Assembly: GCF_963583255.1 (NCBI RefSeq)
Contig: NC_084807.1
Coordinates: forward strand, 21,849,572 to 21,913,571
Source: Pyrus communis
Lineage: Eukaryota > Streptophyta > Magnoliopsida > Rosales > Rosaceae
Length of the DNA stretch: 64,000 bases
Direction: 5' to 3'
The position numbers and the translations under genes are program-made. The notes below the pieces were generated by a model. It was given only the letters and a program-made list of their open reading frames with translations, had not been told where the DNA came from and did no database searches. How positions within the stretch are numbered: position 1 is the stretch's first letter; every line of letters begins with the position of its first letter. Below are positions 13,560-25,617 of the stretch, one piece after another.

Positions 13560-13800
13560 GTAGACGGGTGAAAAAAGGATAAATGGGTAAAAAAGGATAA
13601 ACGGGTTCAAAAAGGGGTAAACGGGTAAATGGCTATGGTTAAATGGGTACACGGTTATGGGTATGGTTAACCGTATATAAACGGTTATGGGTATGAGTAT
13701 AACCATTTATACAATTACCCAACGGGTAAACAGTTATGTGGGTATGAACCTAAACTGTTATGGGTAAATAACCGTGGTTTCCTATCCGCCATAACCATTG
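13560..13800. repeat. GGTAAACGG/GGTTATGGGTA tandem repeat
   Basis: Repeated ggataaacggg, gggtaaacgg and cggttatgggtatgg units, partly inverted (accgtata, taaccat), form a degenerate tandem repeat of about 240 bp. Confidence 0.75.
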
Positions 13801-14918
13801 CCTATCCCTACACAAGAGTATCTCCCTAGTGACATTTGTAAGACACTTAGAATTAGTAAGCATTAGTTATGAATTCCACATTATTGCGTTCTTTGTATAT
13901 GTAAAATGGAATTGTAACCATTATTATATCATTCATTCAGTATATAGAAGAAATTTAGAGATGGTTTACTCTTTATTGCTTGACTTTCAGCAAAAACCTC
14001 ACCATCAAGGCCTTTTTGGTCTGCTCGAGTGCATTGAAATGGAGGCATGCATATCTAAGCTTCTTCTTCTTCTTTGTTGGACCTCTGGTCCTCATATGTA
14101 CTACTACCCCAAAATACAATGGTGGCCATTTCTTTTCTCCTTGCATTAAGATACTGGGATACGTGTTGATGCATATAAATGAATCAAAGAAGATAAATAG
14201 ACAAGAAGTAAATTGATTACGCAAAAGCAATTGACGGACTGAATAGCTCATGCAAACACAAGATGTATGTGGTTCACTTCTAAAGACTACTTCACACAGT
14301 TAGAGTATGTTTTCATTATATTAATCAGTGTAATGTTACTGAATTCAGTTTTATTCAACCAAGTTTTAAATTTGGTCACATGAAGTTGGTCATGGAATGG
14401 TTAACCATAATAGTCATTGTGTCCCGGGTTCAAATTCTCTCTTCTATTTTTACTGTAGCTTAGAGTATTATTATCGCTTGTAATAAGAAATAATTATGGC
14501 ATTGTGAGTCTGTGACATGAGATCTGGATAGCTGAAACTTAGAAGAAGCTGAAGGTCAAGAGAAAGTTTGACAATGCAAATACATCACCACATGTATATA
14601 AAATTAGGTTACCAAATCATTGCTTTGAATTTGATACAAGAATTAATTAGCACAGACTAAGAATAATAAGACAGCCCTCCTGTCTCCTCATTCCCCTCCC
14701 TTTATATATTTCCCAATATTAGAACTAGAGGAATCTAAAGTTTAACAATAATCTTATTTAAAAAGCATCATAACCCCTATATATATAATTTCTATATGCC
14801 TTAATTAATTAAGAGATGGACACTTAATCTTTTGGACATTTTTTTCAAAGTGTCTTTTTCGAAACTTTTTCGAAGTGTCTTTTTCCAAATGTGAAATGAT
14901 CGACATACAAATTACTGT

Positions 14919-16040
14919 TTATGTCCAGAGAGGCTCCCAAGCCGTGCCCGAATTGTTTTCATCCAGAAAACAGCTTGTGTCAATGTAATTAGACTGTTGC
15001 TGCTGCAAAATGGCTTCTTCTTTAGATTGTGTCATGTCCATGCAAATTAGGGCAATCATGTTGCCTTGCTGGCATTGCAGGTTAGCGAGCTCGGCTTGTG
15101 CCTTGGCCAGTTGGGCTTGGAGCTCACCGATTTGTTTCTGGAGCTGGAAAATTGCTCCCGCGCAGCCATAAATCGGGTTTCGAATTCTGGCATTTGCTTC
15201 GTAAACCATGCTGCTCACTGCATCCGCTCTGTGAGACTCTGGAAGTTCCTGCAAAATTTTCGTACATATAACTGTTAAATGTGCATGACCAAATACACAA
15301 ATAGAGTACTTAATTATGGTCAAGGGTATATTTCAAGCAAGTCTGCTTTATTGCCAAATTGTGAATCTGAACCATTGATTATGTTGGTTTTTGTTGAAAT
15401 ATATGGTTTAGATTCATAGCTGCATACCGCAAGTGTGAAAACGGAATAACTCTTTTAAGCAAAACCCAATTCCAAAACAGCAATCTTACAACGCGTTTAC
15501 TGTCACAATCATTGTAGAATTTAATAAAAGCCCACAAATTCTACTTTTACAAGTGAAAGTTGAAAAAGTGTTCCTCATGACTTTCTTGATCTTTTGACAA
15601 AATCCCATGATTAATATGTGTATTAGTTAGTGCAGTAAACAGAAATAATTACAACCTACTGAACTAATTACCTGCAAGAGCTTGATGATGTTGCTAGCTC
15701 CAAAGATTCTGTGGGCAATAGTGAACTTGAGGGGCTCATTAGGAGGGAAGTATGGAGCTAAAACGCACTTCTCTGCACACCGGCGGCGGAGAATCTTGCA
15801 GGCGGCGCATGGGCTGAGAACAACAGGTGGCGCCGGGGGTGGTGATGGTGAAAGAGAGGTGGGAAGCGGATTAGTACTAATATTATTACTGGCAGCAGCA
15901 TGAGGAGAAGATAAACTAGATAAGGGATGAGAGTTAGGGGAGGGAAATGATGCAGTAATGGGAGAAGAAGGAGAGGAAGATGGAGAGTAGGAGAATGGAG
16001 GTGGACTCATTGTGGTGGTAGTTTTGGCATCGAATTCCAT
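14919..16040 (-). CDS. LBD: LOB-domain (LBD) transcription factor, class I, LBD1/LBD11 clade
   Basis: Two exons, 16040-15672 and 15248-14919, joined in phase 0, encode 232 residues. A Ser/Pro-rich N-terminus (about residues 1-75) precedes the LOB domain. That domain has the C-X2-C-X6-C-X3-C DNA-binding block (Cys78, 81, 88, 92), the GAS block from FGASNIIK, and the class I leucine zipper L-X6-L-X3-L-X6-L (Leu159, 166, 170, 177). The intron sits directly before ELPES, its usual place in this family. The usual DPV motif reads NPI here, a conservative change. Class I LBD proteins act in lateral organ boundary, vascular/cambium and root development; similarity of the LOB block and of the QLQKQ/AQAEL region favours LBD1/LBD11. 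A TATA-like CTATATATATG lies about 85 bp upstream on the minus strand, making the ATG at 16040 the first start after it. No in-frame ATG occurs upstream. Confidence 0.94.
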
Positions 16041-16119
16041 TTTTGTTGTTTTTGAGCGAGCTTTTGCTTTAGTTATGAGTTGCTTTGAGTTATGGAGTAA
16101 AAGAGGCAATGTCTAGTGC

Positions 16120-16134
16120 ACATATATATAGAGG
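16120..16134 (-). promoter_or_regulatory. TATA box of the LBD gene
   Basis: On the minus strand the sequence reads ctctatatatatgtg, about 85 bp before the chosen ATG. That leaves room for a short 5' UTR. It is inferred from sequence and spacing only. Confidence 0.55.
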
Positions 16135-19100
16135 GATGGAGAGCAGTGCACCAAGCACTCAGGACTGGATACAACAAAGAGGGAACGGAGGGGGTGGCTT
16201 AATATGTCAAAGGTGGAGTCAGCATTTGCGAGGTTGTGGTAGTGAGATGACGTCATCAGTTTGGAATCACTTGCCCATTTTAATTAATATAATCTCTATT
16301 TGTTGTTCGGTTTTTTTATTTTTTTAATCCTCTATTTTTTTGGTAGAGATAAGGATGTTTTAGTACAAATTAATATGTCGTAAGCCCATTATTTGCATAT
16401 ATGGATCCTGCATGCATTAATTCATAACAAGTGATTATTTCTTCGTATATGACATGGTAAGTAATTTTTCAAAAGGTTTTTCATATTTGAAATATCAATA
16501 TACACTCGTTTTGAAGAATATCTCGTGCTAATTAGTACAAGCAACTTTTGAAATGTAATAGTGAATGAAGTTTGTCGTGATGACACACTCACACTGCAAC
16601 AGAATTTCAACTGAGGTAGCTCCCCAACAAAACCTAAAATTCAAGTAAGATTGAAAAATAAAATTTGTAAATAAACTCTATCAAGAAGAAGAAAGCCTTG
16701 TTCATCAGCATCTAGCGTACGTACATCGTTTTTGGACTGAAATCATGATACTCGTTCATGCATGGGGACATATAAATACCTACTCAGGAAAAATCTACGC
16801 ATCCACGCCGTCGTAGCACTGTAAATGACATTAGATTGAGCAACAGGTAGCGAAGACAACCCGACTACATAGTAGGGAACTTGTGATCGTACGTTTCATG
16901 CATGTGGTTTAAACAGCAAACACGATAAAAAAAGAGTCAAGAAAAAATAAGCAAACATAGATTTATATAAAACTATGATAAGGAAATTAACGCCACTGTC
17001 ATATATTCTTGTATTAGTGGCTAAAACTATGATGGCTGGCTGTAGGAATTAACATGCTTATTTCTTATCAGTGACACATCATTTAGTTTACAAATTTAAA
17101 ACTCGTGGGACATCCTACTTATTTTGTGGCTGTTTTTATGTTGAGAGTATTCATTAACACCTTATATTTATTGTGATTAGCTACTAAACTAGCTAAGTGT
17201 GTCTGTAAACGCTTAAGACATTGTGGCCTATAAGTATTTGATTAGAATTAGCTAACAGAATCTCCTCCTATCACTTCATCCGGAAAGGAAAAGGTTACTT
17301 CCGGATCAAGGATAATAAATAAAATTGAAACAAGATAAAATCGTATGATGACTTTTACCTAGGCTTTTAGGTGATCAAAATCCTTAAATATGGTTACCCT
17401 ATATATATATAGCTCTTACACTAATTACATAGGTGAGTTTCACTATGTAGTTCATATAAAATAATCAAAATATTAAGGATGAGTTTCCTCTTTAATATGT
17501 GTTATGGACTAGCTATCTAACTGCATGCTGCCACAACAGAGAGAAACTATTTTCTAGCAACCAATTAAATACACAACTAATCAAAGTGATGATGTGGCAT
17601 ATGGAATTGACAGAAGGTTGACCCCAATTAGCCAGGGACTTGATTGGTCCAAGTCAGCTATAGTTCGAGAGGGAGTTGGGTGAGAATTGCAAGTAGGCTC
17701 GTGGGAAATAAGAAAATGAGACATGGAACAATTAAGAAGTTAAAAGGCTAGAGCTAATCAGTCGATGGATCCATTTCCAGAAGGTCCCAAAAAGAATGTG
17801 ACATTTAAAAGAGACATTTATCATATGAGTATGTTAATATTTCTACGATTCAAGTGCCATTTTCTTTCCCTACACTTGGAAAAAAACTAATTCTTTTAAT
17901 GTGGCCGTGGTGGAAGTAGTTGGACGCCATCGTAGAATTTGTTGGCTCATTGCACATTTTAATATCTAAAATTTCCACTTGATTATGTTTTAGTCTCGAT
18001 CTATTCCTCACCCTAATTTGGCTTTGCTCTAACCAAAGTCTTTTCCCGCTTAAAGGTTCACATCACTCTCTCATTTTATATATGGTAATCAATTAAAGCA
18101 TTTTAAAAATTTCTACACAAAATATCAACGGAATTTGACCAAGGAAGTATATGGTGATGTTCAGAAGACTTACCCGTATTAGGCAATTTATGCTCCAAGT
18201 TTGCTCTTCATGTCGATGTCTTTTGCAATTGAACAACCGTTTTTTTTTTTTTTTTTTTTTTTTTTTCTGTTCAAGTTGTGTTGTTTGTGAGCATTGTAAT
18301 AGTTTTCGAATCAATAATAGTTTATCGCTTATTTTTCAAAAGAGAAAGGAACATAATTATCTTAGATTTGTAACTCATTACCATTTTAAATAGGACTATT
18401 AATTGGTATCATTGTCAAAACAAATTAACGTGTTGTTGGACATGCATCATGCATGTATCAGAAAGACATGCATGCATATGCATGTAGTTGATTAATGAGA
18501 TGATGTAAGTCTTCTTCCATTAAGATGCTTATTAATTTTAGGATTTGTAGGATAAGACAATTGGAGAGAAATAGAAAGTGATAGTAGTCTATTGCGTGTG
18601 GACTTTAACCAAACTTGAAGAAAAGAAACTAAACTTCTTGTTGTTTAATCACCCTTAATTAAACAAATCAATGAATTGGGATTCCATTATAAAGTAATGA
18701 TGCTTTAACAAGTGACTGTAGAATCGTAGATAAATATTACCCACTGTCTACTATTCCTTAGATCAAGAGTCAAATTCCTTTTGACTTAAAAACATGTTTT
18801 CAATAATTAATGAAGCTACTAAATAAGCAATTAAAAATTTGTAGTTACACTGATAATTCTTTCCATCATTTTTGTATTTCATTGATTAAAACTTTATATG
18901 TTTTCAATTTTCATCAAGGTCCTTTGGTTTTTATGTACATTATTATTTTAATAATAAAATATTTACATATCAGCATATTTAAATTTTATAATAAAAAATA
19001 ATTAACCATTTCCAAATAGATCCATTTAGTGTTAGAAACATTACATTTGACATATATATATTCATGGCCAAATTTTGTATCATATATTTCTATTTTTAAT

Positions 19101-19557
19101 TGTACTCATCCTTTAATTTGCAACCATTTTTGTAGTATGTACGTACCAATACCAATTAATTTTTTTTCTGCGTCCATATTTTTAAACTTTTACTTGTACC
19201 CTTATATTTTTATAATCTTTTATTTATACTTATAATTTATTTACAAATGTACACATTTTTCATAAAAAGATGTACCACTTTGTTATATATATGTAAAATG
19301 TACTAACTTAATTATTTTTTGTAAAATGTATTTCTTTGTGCAAAATCTATTCACTTTTTTATTTATAATGTACACATATCTTATAATAAAATGTACTCTT
19401 TTTAATTTAAACGTACCAATATGGAAAACTAAAAATAAAAAAAATTTATTTTGAAATAATAAAAAAATCTAATTAGATTTCACACTATTCAGATTTGAGG
19501 AAAAGAAATTAAAATTCCCTATTGGGAATTAATATTTGCATGATTTTAAGAAGGATT

Positions 19558-19700
19558 TAGTAATTTTTGTTATTGCCACTCCTCACTTGTAAGTGAAAGG
19601 TCTTAGATTCGATTCTCGCCAAAGACAAATTTGAATCACATTATTGCTAGTCCATTGTGAGGCTAAATTCACCCCCCCTAATATTGTTTGTTCAAAAATT
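19558..19700 (+). repeat. SINE-like repeat with RNA polymerase III B box
   Basis: The block contains a B-box-like word (agattcgattctcgcc) followed by a tail region ending in a T-rich stretch, resembling tRNA-derived plant SINEs with the TTTGAATCACATTATTGCTAG-type body. No clear A box or target duplication was established. A weaker relative occurs at about 40466-40575. Confidence 0.35.
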
Positions 19701-21907
19701 TTTTTTTATTGAATTTCTTAATTAAGATTAAAATTTAACATTTTTTCCTTCAAGTAAAATATTAAAATTAATAAAGTTTCAGTCTAACATTTTAGTTAAT
19801 CAAGGATCGGAACTAAAGTTTTCATACTCTTTAAGTCACTGCATCTCAGGTTCAAATTTATCACCTTCTTTAGATTTAGATGACAAAATAATATTGCTTG
19901 TAATTATAAAAAATTGAAAATTAAAAAAAAAAAAAGCACTATTAGTTTAAAATAGTGGCTTTTATTGAGTTAGGCCATTGCGCATGCATATATTGCATGT
20001 GGCTTTTATTGAGTTAGGCCAGTGTGCATGCATCATGCACGCCTATGGAAAGAAGACTGAACTCAACAAACGTTAGCCACACTTACTCAAGAAACTGTAA
20101 TGATCAAATCGTTTACTGCAAGTTTTTCTGCAATTGTAGATGAATTGAAAGTTCCATGTTCGTATGCATGATTCATCATCTTTCCAAATTAGATTAAAAA
20201 CAAAGAGGAGAAAAACAAGAAAAATAATTTCAAGAACGAAACAAACACGACCAAATTCTAGCTAGATTGTGGTTTGATGAATTATCAAACCATACATGAC
20301 ATGCATACAATGTTTAAAATATCGGTATATGTAGAAATATAGATATAAAACTTTATGGAAATATGGATGGGTATATCAAATATTGATATTGATTGCTTTC
20401 GATGAAAATAATGAAAATTTAAAATGAAACTTAAAGAGAATGTCAAACATTGGTTTGGACGAAATGTAAAAATTTCCACCGACACCTATATTTTAAACAC
20501 AGGTCGAAAATATCGATAAATATGTCAATTTTAACCTAATTAAACTTAAAAGTTTCTTTAATATGAGGTGAAGTTTAGATTCATCCACCTCTCTTTCATA
20601 TCTTTTTTTTTTATATATATTTTTCGAATATTTCCACATACATCGACAATATCAAAAAACTTTCAAAGGCATATATATATACTCGTACACACTGTCAAGT
20701 CACAATACTGCAGAAATAACTTATCTGCAGCATGTATATATTGCGTGTCTTATTTTCTCTCTCTATCGCATAATTAATCGATCGGTATCTTATCGAAATA
20801 ATTGAATGATCAAATAATATGCTAGTCAACATGGTGATGCACATTTACAATATGTTTTTCATATGCTTTACTTTTCTTTTTGTTGTTGTTAGATATGCTT
20901 TGCTTCAATAATATTCAATAATCATTATGTTCCTTAAGTTTGTACAACTTAATCAAAGGCTAATAACTGACTAATTTGGACCCCTTCCCCTAGACAAAAA
21001 TATTCTCTCTTCATATAATATTAATTAATTTATTTTCCATGCAAATCAAGGAAGCATTTTTGTAGGATTTGGGTCGGACAAATGTGTATGGAATTTGCAA
21101 ACTGTCCTCCATTTGTTCGTAGAGAAGCAATGGAACAAAGTTTATAAGGTCCACGCGTTGGTTGCTTTGCTTTGTTGAACTTTGTTGTATCATATCTGTC
21201 AATTCTGTCATGCATGGGTTGGGTTTCCCCAATAATACTCTCACACGCTTTCTTGGTTTCTAATTAATTAATCTTTGTGATCTGCAGATGTAGATCGATC
21301 AACCTTTATATACTGTCTTTTGGTAATATTGGATGTAATACGTGAGCAACCACTGATGGGACATATAGGTTATGATCCTTCGTTATTTTTCACGGACTAG
21401 AATTTTTTCTTATCATCTTTTTGTTCCATTTCATTCTCTCATTTCATATTCTTTATTTTGTTTTGTCTTTATTTTTCATAAAAAATTAATATAAGATGTT
21501 GACGTGATTTAACTGTGATCGTTCAAATAAAAAAGAAGAGAAGAAGAGAAAAAAAATAATAATAGAAAAGAGAATCACTCCTTTTTCACTACTTTTGGCT
21601 AGCTGTAACTCTACGAGTCTACGACAGATTATCGGTTTGATTCTAAGTGATGTGATTGATCCATTCACGTAGACGTTTAAAGCATGCTTGCCCAAATAAA
21701 ATAGGAACTGTAATTCTTACATGCATACACTAAAAACATGAATGTGAATCGTTTCAAATATGAAATAAAAAAAGCGTGATTTTCTTTTTATATTAAATTC
21801 GAAATGAAATACTAAAAATTCAAGAATCAAATTAACTAGGAGGACTAAAGTATGAAATAACCGTCTTCATCACGTATATAGTAAGTGACAATCACGGTCA
21901 TACGAAA

Positions 21908-22070
21908 ATTGACTTGGTTTGAACTATTCACTGTATTAAAAGTATTTCGTAGCACAACCATGGAGAGTCTAAACCATAGTATCATTCTTGGTTCTATAAT
22001 TTAAGGTCTCGTTTATTAGAAAAGATTGACTTGGTTTGAACTATTCACTGTATTGAAAGTATTTTGAAGG
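21908..22070. repeat. Short direct duplication, 117-bp spacing
   Basis: A segment of about 45 bp starting attgacttggtttgaactat is present at 21908 and again at 22025 with a few changes. The sequence between the copies is not repeated further. Confidence 0.8.
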
Positions 22071-25000
22071 AAACATTAGGTGACAACTTTCATATTTGTC
22101 CAAGTTAAAGGCTACCATGAATAAAAGATATCCCTACTAATCCCCACAAAAATAGTAAGATTAAAATGGAAAACTTTCTTTGTGAGTAACCATCAATATA
22201 GTGATACTCCTACCCAAGCCAATATTTTTTAACAAACCGAGGCCTAAGAGTACTGTGCATGCAGTAAAAAATAGTTGGTTAAATTTATGCTAAGTTGCTT
22301 TCGTACATATTTGCCAGATCGATAAGCAAAGCTGGCAGTATTTGCAGCACTCCAGAGATGCAAACTTGTCCGGAAGAAGATTTTGGAATTGTGGAACACT
22401 ACGAAAACCATCAGTTACTAGAAAACAAGAGAAATAGAAAATGCATGTGAATGCTCGGTACTGTATATGTATTCGTATCAGATGTCAATCCAAATAATTA
22501 GGAACGGTTGGATGCCACTTCTCCCACCCCATCCCGAAAACTCTCTCTCAAAGGTCGGGGTCAGAAGACTCAGAACTCAGAAACCAACTTGCAAACGTAA
22601 GTAAATGATAAATCCACCTGGTCTTCAAATTTTCATGGTTTCATACTAGAGAGGGTTCTGGGTTCTGGGTTCTGGTTCATGGGATTCAGAAAATCAAAGA
22701 AAAACACTGTTTTGGTCATTTGGTGTACTGCTTTTTGAAAATTTTGATTAAACTGGTACTGCAGGCCCTCTTAATTTCCAAATAGGACAACATGGTACAT
22801 GAAACTGCAAACAGGAAATGGATACTGATGTCTGATAAGGTTGAAACATTATACATACGCTAATGGTAGAGAAATTCTTGATTAAGCGGTCACTGTTTAT
22901 ACGTGAAGAGGATGAGACATAACGATAATACGTAGGACAAGTTTATCCCCATCATCCTTCATCTGTTTCCCTCAATCCCAAAAAGTAGAATGATTGACCA
23001 TTTTCACATAACCACAGTTCACTCACTTCATCGACGAGGTGATGTGAAAAACAATCTGACCAAACATTTGACGCACCAAAAGTGGCTTTAGATTAATGTT
23101 GCATAGGACTTGCAAAGATTCCAAATGTTGTGGCATGTTAACCTAACTGCAGTTATTTGTGTAGATAAAGTTGCAAATCCACAAAAATCTTGCAATTGAA
23201 TGTTTCAGATTAACTAAAACGTACGCAAAAAGATGATGAATGATAAAACATCAAAAGCTCATGCAAGTTATTAGCGAGTACGGTTTTGCTTTATCATTAT
23301 GAGGAATTTAAATAATTGGAGACAAATTCAAACTTTTAAAAGTTTAATAAGCTTTTGCTTTATCATATTGACAGAGTCAACTATAAAATTTTATATTTGC
23401 TAAAACAGTTGTATGTACATCTCTTTCTAAGGAACCCTACTCTTTTTTTTTTTTTTTTTACCTGTATTTTAGATTCAAATTAAAGCTTTCACTTAGTGAG
23501 TTAGGAATGCAACTTTTGACAAACGTTGATGTGTTTTCTGTAAAATATTTAGGAAAAGAGTAGTGCTACACTTATGATTTATTGTACCATCTCTCTATTA
23601 GAGAGATGATAAAAATAGCTTTTTAGATAGGGAAAATGATTTCTACACATTTTATGACCTCTTTTTTGAATACAAAATATGACAAATCAAATAAATCTCC
23701 AAGAAAAAAAACTTCCATTTTATGAACCGATTTTAAAGAAATAAAATAAAATAAAGTTAAAATGGTAGCCATGCGAGACTCAAAATCTTGTGCTAAAGAG
23801 TGTAAAATTCGAGTCCTCTTTGAACTACTTCAAAAAGTTTGCATGTAACTTTTTTACTCTGCGCCAGTGATTCCTATTATTTATTAGTGAGCTCAAATGA
23901 CAAGAATAAAGATTGGGCAAGAGACTATGGGCGTGCGAATATCTTTTTTTTTTTCTTTTTTTATTTTTTTTGTGTGTGCAGTTACAAAGAAAATTGTTTG
24001 TGCCAAGTGGTAACACGATGTATGGAGTTTGACACCTGCCTGGTGTTGGAAGGTCGAAAGGAGAAGTGTATCACATCATCCAAACGCTTTATTGAATTTC
24101 TTTGTGTGGTACATTAGAGAAATGCAAAAGTAGAGGTTAGGAGATACTACCAAGCATCCTTCATAAGCTTTATTGAATTTCTTTCCCTTCCCATCATCCA
24201 AACGCTTAATTTACACGGCTCCTTTTTTTCAGGAAGAAATAAGACAGTTCATCTATGATACAGTGTGCAAAAGCATACAACCCTTTCAGCTTATTCAATA
24301 CCGCTATCTTCCTTTCACTATTGACAAGTAACTTTACAGAAAAGCACAAATTGTACCAGATATTGCAGGGATCCTCGTGAAGGCGTGGAGGTGACACTTT
24401 TCTGGAGCTCAACCCTAACGAAATGAATCTGAACCGTTGAAATCAGTACCGTCTAATTCATTTCTGACAGGCATATGTGATGAGTAATGTATCTTTCAGC
24501 CCTTCATTGACCATGGCTTTCCCTTCTTTCGTAAGAGGAATGGTTTTGGAAGTCTGGAAGTCAGGGAGAATTAGTCTTTGATGATGGTATTATACTTGAA
24601 ACGTGCTTTAAACCCCGGAAATCGCCATTGTCAATAATGATGCAAAAAAAAAAACCTTCAAATCTTGTCCAAAAGGCTAAGAAAGATGCAAGAGGACACA
24701 AATCACTTTTTAAACGTCACGGTCTGTTCCAAGGGAAAACTTCCTCTTGTACGAAACTGTAGGCTGATATGGAACCTCACCACCTTCATTCTTCCCTCTA
24801 GCATTCTCAAATTAAGAATACATTGGAAGGAGAACTGAACTATATTCTTACGTCGTGCAGATTATTACTAACCTCATGAACCAGTTCCTCCTCACATCAG
24901 CCATAAGAAACGCCTTTCACGAAAACTAGGCCCACTTTCAGCTGCCATTTATTCTCAGTTTTGGTCTCAGAATGGAGAACAAGATTCCATGCCCCGCCTT

Positions 25001-25617
25001 TAATTGGACCTGACCACACCTCATATTTAATGGCATGGACAAAGAAACATCATTCATTTCATGTGAACCTGTGACATTCAACAAATGTCAAACTTAATTT
25101 TATCTTTGATCAGCACTCACTAATAAAAACATCAACAAAACGTAAAATAAATCTTCCTTTACCAATTTGCATTTGCTCCATTTGCATATCCAAAGAGAAC
25201 ATAAAGATTAGCAAAATAATATTGTTGCGATCTCCCTTGGCTTCGTCATTACTGCAAAATGTTGAACAGGACTCAGTTCCAAGACAAAAAGTGATGCTCT
25301 TTTGTATTTTCACAATAGACAGAAAGTGCAAACTTGTGAATAACATAAGTTTGCTTGGTACCATGAAATTTCATTCTTGTGCATCTACAAAGTGAATCAT
25401 ACTGTCAATATATCTATGTTCTTCCCGCTAACTCTTTTGAACTAAGGAAGATTGTATGGGAATTAAACCTGAAACTGGATTCTATGAGAAGATTAGAGAA
25501 ACATGAAAAGATAAGAAAACAAGAGGTAGTACCTGGTCCAGTTGTGGTCAAATTCAAATGGAACACGCAGGCAAGGCTCGTGCACTCTGACATTGTCAAA
25601 AATAGCCTAAGGTCTCA

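Larger units (their letters stand above)
11735..14918. other. Repeat-rich intergenic region, possible PIF/Harbinger remnant
   Basis: At 13356-13480 a palindromic stretch made of GGCTAAAA/TTTTAGCC words ends in ccattggagacagtc, resembling the end of a Tourist/Harbinger element. Upstream, at 12590-12610, is a CTATAAATACC box followed by a 5'-UTR-like pyrimidine-rich tract. A minus-strand frame at 12731-12937 may be the start of a decayed transposon protein, but I cannot place it in a family. The left end is unclear. The rest, 13801-14918, shows nothing recognisable apart from a possible SINE-like B box near 14428 and the 3' flank of the LBD gene. Confidence 0.35.
16135..25617. other. 9.5 kb intergenic region without a supported gene
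   Basis: AT-rich sequence with poly-T tracts (for example 18240-18266 and 23442-23459) and scattered short repeats. Between 18.8 and 19.5 kb the word gtacc/ggtac recurs with AT-rich spacers, similar in style to the minisatellite at 28.9 kb. All open frames are short and low-complexity. The last part (about 24200-25617) may include the 3' UTR of the minus-strand PPR gene. I see no tRNA, snoRNA or miRNA hairpin I could defend. Confidence 0.5.

Noticed and set aside
14420..14450. tRNA gene suggested by a B-box-like word (gggttcaaattc)
   Set aside because: No A box at the right distance and no cloverleaf could be drawn; at most a SINE relic.
16041..16109. N-terminal extension of the LBD protein
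   Set aside because: The frame is open but has no ATG (it would start at TTG), and the TATA box lies only about 15 bp beyond it.
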